A model generated the notes under the pieces. It made no database searches. It was given only the letters and a program-made list of their open reading frames with translations, and was not told where the DNA came from. From Acorus gramineus (Eukaryota > Streptophyta > Magnoliopsida > Acorales > Acoraceae), in assembly GCA_030737835.1 (NCBI GenBank), contig CM060847.1:18353280-18417279 (forward strand): 64,000 nucleotides of DNA. The letters run 5' to 3'. A program made the translations under genes and the position numbers. How positions within the stretch are numbered: the stretch's first letter is position 1; every line of letters starts with the position of its first letter. Positions 55,812 through 64,000 of the stretch are shown here, piece by piece.

Positions 55812-57504
55812 GTTATATATGTGTCACTTTTAGCCTTTTGGTCACCTTTGGGACATTTTGTAGGGTTCTGCTCGGGCGCGCAGTGCGCACGAAAGCGCGC
55901 GGGCTAGACGCGCGGTGCGGACAGGCGCGCGCGATCGTGCGCGCGAGCGCGGCAGCGCATCTGAGCGCGCGGGGAGGGGCGCAGCAGTGCGCCAGGGACG
56001 CTGGGGCGCATGCGCGCGTGTGCATTCGTGCGTGCGCGTGCGGGGGGCCATGCGTGTGGCTGCCCGAGGGTTCGGGTGGGTGTCGGGGCACTCGGACTCG
56101 CGTGCGTACGTGCGTGCTCGCATGCGTGCGAGTCCGTATGCATGCTTGTCCGAGTATTTGGTATTTCTAGTAAATTTCATATATATTTTTGTAGTTTACT
56201 CACCATATTGAATGCCCATGTCTTGCAGATCTTGGTGAACGGTCACGCAACGACCCGGGTTGCAGTGAGTGGGTCAATCCAACCCAGTAGGGAGGCGTTC
56301 GATGCACGTAGGCGTGCATTGCCCTCCCCTGGGGCACCATAATTGCATATTAACTTGTATCAATGAAAAACCATGTTAATGCATGTTTGCTATGATATAA
56401 CCATGCCTTGTTAGACATTATATGCTAGGGATATACATCCATGTATTATGTATAGAGGCCCATACATGCCTAGACACCATGTCCCATGCTTGAAAAGCCT
56501 AGATCTATGCATGCTTCCCATTTAGTTAATTTAATTAAATCTAAATGAGATTATACTATTATAAGCATGCAATAGAGAATATTATAACCGTGTTGTTATA
56601 ATATATGTTTCCCCGCATCTTAGTTATGCGCCCTGGAGGAATTCTTGAGAATTCATGACATTAGAAATTATAGGAATCGTTGTCGACGGATCCAAGAGGA
56701 TCGTATCCGTGTGGGTAGGTTGTTTTCTCCCCTTCGTTGGATCCGAGTAGGGACCCCCCGGCGTTGGAAAGCTGTCCTGACAGAGGGCTCCCATCTGTAG
56801 GTACCTCCGATGCGTCGGAGGGTGCTGATCGTGGGAGTATACCAGGTAGAGGCTACGGAGTGAGGGAGAGGCTACTGGTGGACCAAGGGTGGAGAGCAGT
56901 CTAGTCTGTCCCAAAAGGCCCATGTCACCTCCCAAAGGGTGAGGGTGAGGGTGGGGTGGGTCGGCGATGTTACGACCCACTATTTTGTACAGTTACTCCC
57001 GTTTAGGGACTTTAATTATTTTAAGGTTAATATGAATTGTGTTGCATAGATTGTGCCATTCACTGAGCGTGTGGCTCACCCCTCGCATATTCTTTTCCTC
57101 CAGTTGTATCTGAGTCGGATCTGAAGGAGGAGCTCCCCGAGGCATCACAGCAGTAGCGGAGCAGCGTCACGTTTTGGGTTCTGCGAGTGAGAGGCCATCA
57201 GCATCCCCTTCTTGCTTGTATGTATTGTTATCCGTGCTTGGGCACAACGCTTGTATTGGATGTCTTTGTTTATATTGGCTCTCACAGGACATTTGATTAT
57301 GTATTTGGGTCTGTAATATGTATTTGAATTACAGACTCAGTCGTTTAAGCTTCCGCTATATGTATATATATATTATGTCAGCTACATTATTGATTGTGTA
57401 GTCATTTTCGATGTTGTTTAGAGTATTTTATTGATCTCCTGTATAGACTGCTGATATTATATATATTTGCCACATATCGGGGACGGCCGCCCTGGGGCGT
57501 GACA
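55812..57504 (+). repeat. Element A1 3' LTR, internally deleted
   Basis: 1693 bp, TGTTATATATGTGTC...GGGGCGTGACA. About 60 bp in, sequence jumps to the CpG-rich tract (55870-56110), so the promoter region, hairpin and splice donor are gone while the GTCTTGCAG acceptor (56228) remains. Downstream sequence matches other copies, including the G-rich block 56936-56962. Confidence 0.87.
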
Positions 57505-57736
57505 AATATGTAGGCCTACTGTCAAATCAACTGTCATCACCTTTTATAAATTGCATGTCGAATCAACTATCATTATTTTTTCACCTTTTATAAATCCTTA
57601 TTCATACTTTATTCACATTTTACTTAAACAACAAAACATTTATTCTTACGTTTACCAACGAGAATAATTCAAACACAACCAAACACAAAATCATTTTATC
57701 ATCACTTATGCCAGAATAAATGTATATCCAAGAATT
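57505..57736. other. Short AT-rich spacer between Gypsy elements
   Basis: 232 bp not resembling either LTR family. It has an imperfect 45-bp tandem duplication (TCACCTTTTATAAAT twice, near 57537 and 57577). It is either host DNA or the remnant of another element. Confidence 0.6.
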
Positions 57737-58000
57737 TGTTATATATGTGTCACTTTTTGGCCTGCTGGTAACCATTGGAGCATTTTGGCAGTTTTTGAAA
57801 TTTTTCGTTTTTCGATCGGAACCGCTAAAATTTTGAACTGTTAGTTACCGTCCTGAGCTAGAGGACTCCGATTGAAAATCTAACTGCATATTATGTGTCC
57901 TGGTGCCATTTTAAGCCACTCATGAAAATTTCATCGAATTCCGACAACGTTTCCAAAATTTCACAGTTCCGGGGCGTATCCGGGTTTTTAAGTCACTTAC

Positions 58001-58010
58001 TATATATATA
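58001..58010 (+). promoter_or_regulatory. TATA-box candidate in element D LTR
   Basis: TATATATATA followed by TGAGATC, at the same LTR position as 49578 in solo LTR A2. No transcript data are available here. Confidence 0.4.
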
Positions 58011-58312
58011 TGAGATCTAAAAATCAGATGTCACTATTCATCATCCCTACCAAAGCTTTCCCTCTCTCCTCTCTCTCTTTTTCTCCCTTTTGAGCCCCTT
58101 AGAGGCCTCAAACCCAAAAACCTAAAGCATAAGAAGTGTAGATCGGGCGGTGCTTTCAAATCCCAATTCCGGCCTACCTAGCCCTCCCATCCCCCCTCTT
58201 TTCTCCTCTGATTTGGGCCAATTCGAGGGCCAAGGAAGATCCCGGCGTTGGAGGCCGTTGGGGAAGCGTTTCGGTGCGCGGAGAGCACCCGGACACCTCT
58301 TCCTCCCCCTTG

Positions 58313-59121
58313 GTAAGCTTCTTTTCCCTCTTCTTTTGGCTTAGATGTATGTTAGGAAGGGGGTTTTGTGTTTGGGGGGTGGTCGGCGGCTGTGGGAGGC
58401 GGTCGGTGGCTGTGGGAGGCTGTCGGAGGTGGTTGGGGGCGGTCGGGGGGCCGTGGAATGGGCGGTGGAGGTGCTCGGCAAGCTGGGGGTTGCTGTCTCG
58501 GGCAGCAGGCAGCAAAAGCAGCACCGGCAGCAGCACAGCAGCGCAGCAGGCTGGGCGCACGCGGGCGTGCGCTCGGGGGGAGCTGGTGGCCAGCAGGGCG
58601 CGTGTGCTGGCGTGCTGTGCGCGGGTGTGCTGGGCGTGCGGGCGCTGGGCGTGCTGTGCGCGGGTGTGCTGGTCGAGGGGCGTCGTGCAAGGTGCGCGCG
58701 GGGTGTGCGAGGGGCGCGGCGAGGCAGGGATGGTGCGTGCGGGGGCGAGGCGCTGCGCACGGGGCATGCGGGAGGCTCGCGGGCCAGCGCAGGGCGTGCT
58801 GGTGTGCGCGGGCGGCTGCGCTGGGGCGCAGGGGGCGCCCGGTGCACCCGGGAGGCTCATTGGCGTGTCCTGGCAGCGGGCAGGGGCCCGGTGGTGCGCT
58901 GGGTGCGCGGGCTGAGGCGCGGCGGCGCATCCGGGGGCGGGTGGCCGTGCGGGTAGTTGCCGGGGGTGCGGGAGTGAGCCGGGGTGCTCGGGCTAGCGTG
59001 CGTGCGGGTCGTATGCACGTTTGCCCGAGTGTTGGGTGTTTGTTTGTGGGTTTTGGGTATTTAATTGTGTATTTTGAGTATTTGTGGATTTTTACTCACC
59101 AGTTGGTACCCTGTCTTGCAG
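58313..59121 (+). other. Intron-like interval inside element D LTR
   Basis: CCCTTG|GTAAGC donor at 58313, GTCTTGCAG acceptor ending 59121, 809 bp. Flanks are strongly conserved among copies while the interior varies in length. Confidence 0.5.
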
Positions 59122-60614
59122 ATCTCGACGGACGGTCGCGCGACGACCCGACTTCCGGTGAGTGGGACAACCCAACCCGTTTGGGGAGGCGCTACATGCA
59201 CTTGGGCGTGTACCGTCCTCCCCCGGGGCACATAGTTAGTATTAACTGTTTTTATTGTAATACATGTAAGCATGATGTGTGTGTAGAATGCATGCCACCC
59301 TAGACTTGTATGTTAGGGACTTGCACCCTTAGGATTTGTGCATGAGCCGTGCATCCTGTTACCCCGTTATCATGCTAGGAAAGCCCTGACCTATGCATGT
59401 GTCCTATTAGTTTGATTTATTTATTTAAATGCAAACTGTAATATTGATTAGCATGTTTGGGGAATATAAGGGGGCCTTGCGAGGTTAACATTGAGACCCG
59501 GGTTAGGGTACTCCGTGTTCCTTGTTTGGTTGGCGGGATGTCCTACATCGGGACCTCAGGTTGCCCTCCCAAGGTCTCTTTTCCTCATTATTATCTTAGA
59601 TATTCCCCGCATCTTGGTTATGCGCGCTGGAGGAATTCTGAATGAATTCAAGACATTAGAGTTGTAGAGATGTGCTGTCAGCGGATCCGAGTGGATCATA
59701 TGCGATGGATAGGCTGTTCTGTTCCCTTCGTTGGATCCGTGTAGAGACTACCTCAGCGTTAGAAAGGTTGTCCCGTGCAGGGGCTCCCATCAGTAGGCGC
59801 CTCCTGATTTGGTAGAAGGACTGCGCTGAATGTGGGAGTGGCCAAACGACCTACGGAGTGGGGAGAGACTATCGGTGGACCAAGGGTGACCAACAGCCTA
59901 GTCAGTCCCAAGAGCCTATGTCACCTGGTGAGGGTGAGGGTGAGGGTATGGTGGGCCGGCGATGCGACGACCCACAGGATTGTGTATGGATGATTATCAG
60001 CCCATTAAGTCCCAACATCCTTGGTCACCTATGGAGGGGTGAGGGTGAGGGTGAGGGTATGGGGTTCGGCGATGTGACGAACCCCCGGATTTGTGTTGTT
60101 TATGCCACTTTGGGGCTTATGCTATAAATTGTGGTTAATATGAACTGTATGCATGGGTTGTGCTATTCACTGAGCGTGTGGCTCACCCCTCGCATAAAAT
60201 CTTTTTCAGTGATCACTGACGAGGACTTGAAGGAGGAGCTTCCCGAGCGACTACACCAGTAGCGGAGTAGCGCCACGTCCCTCGAGTTTTGAGGCCATCA
60301 GCACCCTTCTCTTTGTTGTATGTATATATCTCTGTGCTTGGGCACCTAGTTTGGATTATGTTTGGATGTATATGTATATTGTGGACATGTTGGCTCTCAC
60401 AGGACATATGATTATGTATCGAGTCTGTAGTATGTTTTGATTACAGATTCAGTCTTTTAGCTTCCGCATTCGGTGTATATATTATGTCAGCCCTGCTTTT
60501 ATCTGTGTTGTCATTTTAGTTGTTATGTGAGTATATTATTGATCTCCTGTTTACTGATATCATATATACACTTGCCGCGTCCCGGGGACGGCCGCCCTGG
60601 GGCGTGACAAAAGT

Positions 60615-60626
60615 TGGTATCAGAGC
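60615..60626 (+). other. Primer-binding site, element D
   Basis: TGGTATCAGAGC, complementary to initiator tRNA-Met, five bases after the LTR end. Confidence 0.92.
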
Positions 60627-60729
60627 CTGGTCCTGTCAGAGCCAATTGTCTTCTTTTTCGTAGAGATGAGTCCTAGGATTTCTATATGCGTATTCTGATC
60701 CTAGTGTCTGGTTTTCTTAGGTTGCTGAT

Positions 60730-62110
60730 ATGCCTCCTCGCAGAGGACGGCGCGGACGTGGTCCCTCTCGACCTTTGGAGGTCTCCGGACCTGCCAGAGT
60801 CGAGGATGCTATTGGTGAGTCCTCAGCCGAGAGGCCAGGATCAGCGCAGGAGCCTCCTGCCTGGGAGCGCGCGTTTGCGCGGATAGCTGATTTGGTAGAG
60901 ACGCAGACCAGGGCATTGGAGGCCCAGACCAGAGTATTGGCAGATCAGGCACGGGAGATTCAGGAGCTGCGGGCGGCCCGCGAGGCAGTTCCGCAGGTTC
61001 CCCTGGTGGCAGATCCACCCGTGGTACCCGATGTACCCCCAGTTCCCGTGGTGGTCCCGGCGGTCAGAGTTCAGGATCCTCAGGAGAGGGAGGCGGGGCT
61101 AGAGGCTGCAGCGAGGGTGCAGCAGAGTGGCCTCTCAGCCTTTCTGAAGCTCCATCCTCCCGAGTTCCAGGGTCAGACGGAGGACCCCCTTGCTCCAGAG
61201 AGATGGTTGATGGAGGTGGATACCATCTTCTCGACGATGCTTTGCACAGACCGCCAGCGAGTCTCCCTGGCCACATTTATGCTGAAGGGTAGCGCCGCCG
61301 ACTGGTGGGCTACTAGATCAGTGGACATCCCAGAGGGATTGGAGCAGCTCACATGGGCGGGATTCAGGAGATATTTCTTGGAGGAGTATTTCCCCTTCTC
61401 GACGCGACAGATAGTGATGCAGGAGTTTGAGCAGCTGACTCCAAGGCACTATGTCCGTCGCTGACTACTCCACGCGATTCACGAGGCTGTCCAGATTCGC
61501 TCCAGCTCTGGTGATGGACGAGGAGACGAGGTGCCGTCGATTCGAGCTCGGTCTCAGCAGTGCCATCCGAGTGCACGTCACCTCCCAGGCCTTCTCGAGG
61601 TACTCCGACCTAGTGTCTCGAGCGAAGACCGTCGAGAGAGATCTCGGGATCCAGGTGAGGGCTTCGACCCCGTCGACAGACCAGAGGCCACCCAGGAGTC
61701 AGGACAGAGGGCAGCGCAAGAAGAAGAGGCCCCGCTTTGAGCAGTCAGCGGCTGCCTCTCCTCCAGCAGATGCGGTGCCAGTGCGAGGTCCGGCACCCAT
61801 CGCCGCAGTGCCAGTCCAGACGAGGCGACCAGAGACGAGGCGCTGTTATCACTGTCAGCGCGTCGGGCATATTCTGTATAATTGCCCCGACGCTGGCCGA
61901 CCCAGAGTGATGCCTCAGCAGCAGCAGCAGCAGTTGCAGCAGCAGCCGTTTCAGCAGCAGCGCCAGCAGCAGCAGCCTCAGCGCCAGCCGCAGCAGCAGC
62001 CTCAGCGTCAACAGCAGCAGCCACAGGGTGGCCGTGCTGATCAGAGGAGGCAGCCAGCGCAGCAGGCGAGGCGTGCCCCTGCTCCTCAGCCTCAGTTCGT
62101 CCAGGGCTGA
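60730..62110 (+). pseudogene. Element D Gag (frameshifted)
   Basis: ATG 60730 begins MPPRRGRRGRGPSRP. A coiled-coil-like segment (ETQTRALEAQTRVLADQA) follows, then the retrotransposon Gag core (FLKLHPPEFQGQTEDPLAPE, AADWWATRSV). A 1-nt shift near 61445-61451 moves the rest to the next frame: MSVADYSTRFTRLSRFAPAL, a basic linker, the CCHC knuckle CYHCQRVGHILYNC (about 61845), and a glutamine-rich tract from CAG repeats (61914-62035). TGA at 62108-62110 then separates it from protease, where the frame would continue. Gag forms the particle and binds RNA. Confidence 0.88.
61914..62035 (+). repeat. CAG/CAA (polyglutamine) tract in Gag
   Basis: Imperfect CAG repeats encode Q-rich sequence after the zinc knuckle. 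Such tracts vary in length between copies. Confidence 0.88.
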
Positions 62111-62320
62111 GTGGCAGCGCTTTCGGCAGAGGAGGCCCAGGCATCAGGCAGCGTGGTCAGAGGTACTGTTCAGATCTCCCAGCTTCCTGCTTATGTATTA
62201 TTTGATTCCGGAGCCACACACTCGTTCGTGTCTCCCGCTTTTGCGAGACGGACGGGCGTGGCGTCCGCTCCTCTAGATGCTGTCTTAGAGGTATCATTGC
62301 CTGTGTATCGCGGAGCATGA
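62111..62320 (+). pseudogene. Element D aspartic protease, truncated by frameshift
   Basis: In frame with Gag after the TGA: VAALSAEEAQASGSVVRGTV, then the active site YVLFDSGATHSFVS. The frame ends at TGA 62318-62320. The rest of the domain ([20 protein letters not shown]) lies in the frame starting by 62313. About 20 residues expected between them appear missing, so deletion plus shift is likely. Confidence 0.85.
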
Positions 62321-64000
62321 GTTTCCGGTGGAGCTGGTGGAGCTTGCGATGGTGGATTTTGATGCCATCCTGGGGATGGATTGGCTTGCAGCTAGTCATG
62401 CCAGCATCGACTGTTTCGCCAAGTCGGTGTCGTTCCACCTTCCGGGTCGGAGGTCCTTCCAGTTCGTGGGCGATCGAGACGTAGCTCCTTTGGGGTTCGT
62501 GTCATCCATGCAGGCGTGGAGACTCCTTCAGGGTGGATGCGAGGGCTTTCTAGCTTATATTGCTCTGGAGGATGCACCGCTGCGGGCAGATATCAGTCAG
62601 ACTCCGGTCGTGGCAGAGTATCCCGAGGTTTTCCCCGATGATCTTCCGGGATTACCGCCGGATCGCGCGATCGAGTTTGAGATCAATCTGATTTCGGGGA
62701 CCGAGCCGGTTTTGAGGGCTCCGTACCGGATGGCCCCTGCAGAGCTGAGGGTGCTGAAGGAGCAGTTGGAGGAGTTGCTGGAGAAGGGCTTCGCACGTCC
62801 GAGTGTGTCTCCGTGGGGAGCCCCTGTCCTGTTCGTCCGGAAGAAGGACGGTTCGCTGCGGCTGTGTATTGATTACAGGCAGCTGAATAAACGGACAGTG
62901 AAGAACAAGTACCCGTTGCCGTGGATCGACGATCTGTTTGACCAGCTTCAGGGAGCGTGTGTCTTTTCCAAGATCGATCTCCGCTCGGGGTACTACCAGC
63001 TGAAGATCCGGGAGTCAGACATCTCGAAGACGGCCTTTCACACCCGGTATGGGCACTACGAGTTCAGAGTACTGCCATTCGGGTTGACGAACGCGCCGGC
63101 GGCCTTCATGGATCTGATGAACCGGGTATTTCGACCCTTCCTCGACTCCTTTGTGGTAGTATTCATCGATGACATATTGGTGTACTCGAGGAGTCTTGAG
63201 GAGCACGCTCACCATCTTCGCACTGTCTTGGAGACTTTGGCCAGACATCAGTTGTTCGCCAAGTTCAGCAAGTGCGAGTTCTGGTTGGAGCGTATGGCCT
63301 TTCTGGGCCATGTGATTTTCGGTGAGGGTATAGCTGTGGACCCGGAGAAGACGCTCGCCGTGTCGAATTGGCGTCGACCGTCGAACCCCACAGAGATTCG
63401 GAGCTTCTTGGGCTTGGCGGGTTATTACAGGAGGTTTGTGGAGGGTTTCTCCAAGATAGCCGTTCCTCTTACCCGCCTCACTCGGAAGGACGTCCGGTTC
63501 GAGTGGTCCCCTTCTTGTGAGGAGAGCTTCCAGGAGCTGAAGCGAAGGCTCACCTCAGCGCCAGTTCTTACCCTTCCATCTGGGAGTGGTGGGTTCACAG
63601 TTTACACAGATGCATCGCAGTTGGGTGTGGGTTGCGTCCTGATGCAGCACGGTAAGGTGGTGGCTTACGCGTCTCGTCAGTTGAAGCCCCATGAGCAGAA
63701 TTACCCCACCCATGACCTTGAGTTGGCTGCGATCATATTTGCGCTGAAGATGTGGAGGCATTACCTCTATGGAGAGGAGTTCGAGCTCTTTACTGACCAT
63801 AAGAGCTTGACATATCTGCAGTCTCAGCCGGAGCTCAACATGCGTCAGAGGCGTTGGGTTGAGTTCCTGACAGACTACGACTGTGACATCGCTTACCATC
63901 CGGGTAAGGCGAATGTCGTTGCAGATGCGCTCAGTAGACAGCCCCTGGGCATGGCCGCCCACATGGCTGTCCGTCGTTGGAGGCTTCTGGAGGAGGCCGC
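62313..64000 (+). CDS. Element D pol: protease end, RT and RNase H (partial, runs off window)
   Basis: Open without a stop for 562 codons to the window edge. It starts in the protease C-terminal part ([20 protein letters not shown]). RT follows from [69 protein letters not shown], and catalytic FIDDILVYS (about 63165). RNase H includes [15 protein letters not shown], the [13 protein letters not shown] glutamate region, and [11 protein letters not shown]. It ends in the connection to integrase ([15 protein letters not shown]). It is far cleaner than A1 and keeps the catalytic residues I can identify. Confidence 0.93.

Larger units (their letters stand above)
47669..57504 (+). mobile_element. 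Element A1: Tekay/Del-like Gypsy, internally deleted
   Basis: 5' LTR (47669-49313 plus 52391-53230, interrupted by solo LTR A2) runs straight into RT at 53231. The LTR end, PBS, gag, protease and the first part of RT are missing. RT, RNase H, integrase and chromodomain tail follow to 55762, then the polypurine tract and a shortened 3' LTR (55812-57504). No target duplication is seen (ACACT on the left, AATAT on the right), and element B does not resume afterwards, so the right side has been rearranged. Confidence 0.82.
57737..60609 (+). repeat. Element D 5' LTR (2873 bp)
   Basis: TGTTATATATGTGTCAC...GGGGCGTGACA. It contains a TATA candidate (58001-58010), the hairpin GGTGCGCGGAGAGCACC (58273-58289), the intron-like interval 58313-59121, a CpG-rich tract (about 58500-59000), G-rich blocks (59929-59956, 60033-60064), and an EcoRI-like near-palindrome near 59634-59648. 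Confidence 0.93.
57737..64000 (+). mobile_element. Element D: Tekay/Del-like Gypsy element, open at the window edge
   Basis: 5' LTR 57737-60609, PBS 60615-60626, gag from 60730, protease from about 62111, then RT and RNase H running off the window at 64000. It has the best-preserved LTR and internal sequence of the Gypsy elements here and is the reference for the others. At least three lesions in gag and protease make this copy non-autonomous. Confidence 0.92.

Noticed and set aside
60033..60064. Telomere-like repeat
   Set aside because: The unit is GGTGAG, not the plant telomeric TTTAGGG, and it is embedded at a constant LTR position.

Overview
This is plant nuclear DNA, almost certainly from a flowering plant. 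The evidence is intron-containing fragments of a malectin-type LRR receptor-like kinase (LRR-RLK, subfamily VIII-2 type), Ale-like Copia elements, chromodomain Gypsy elements with very long LTRs, and a Tat/Ogre-like Gypsy element carrying a G-patch. I see no intact host gene. All calls come from reading the sequence by eye, so family and lineage names are inferences from motifs.

Layout. 1-6296: AT-rich intergenic DNA with simple repeats and an isolated signal-peptide exon of an LRR-RLK (1244-1367, minus). 6302-11702 and 14270-19716: two complete minus-strand Copia elements with about 126-bp LTRs, perfect target-site duplications (CACTT; GATGC), primer-binding sites and polypurine tracts. Copy 2 keeps a 1133-codon gag-protease-integrase-RT frame; copy 1 is much more decayed. 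19722-23177: AT-rich DNA with one unassigned ORF. 23178-28053: a minus-strand LRR-RLK pseudogene whose exon 1 (32275-32241 plus 29670-29584) is split by a solo Gypsy LTR (29671-32240). 32276-35162: truncated LTR material. 35163-36455: an inverted, plus-strand LRR-RLK fragment holding exactly the exons (2-5) that the minus copy lacks.

36456-64000 is a stack of nested Gypsy elements. A Tat/Ogre-like fragment (36456-40554) has an acidic 24-bp repeat, three retropepsin-like domains, a G-patch and the start of its RT region. It is interrupted by a minus-strand, long-LTR element B (40555-47668). B's 5' LTR is cut by plus-strand Tekay/Del-like element A1 (47669-57504). A1's 5' LTR in turn holds solo LTR A2 (49314-52390, TSD TGGGG). 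A further Tekay/Del-like element D begins at 57737 with a 2873-bp LTR and runs off the window inside pol.

The most notable signals are: (1) a GT...AG intron-like interval inside the Gypsy LTRs, conserved in position across two related LTR families and always enclosing a hypervariable CpG-rich tract; (2) three tandem retropepsin domains followed by a G-patch and a consensus splice donor in the Tat/Ogre-like element; (3) complementary exon loss between inverted LRR-RLK copies; and (4) a frameshift just before the RT catalytic motif shared by both Copia copies.
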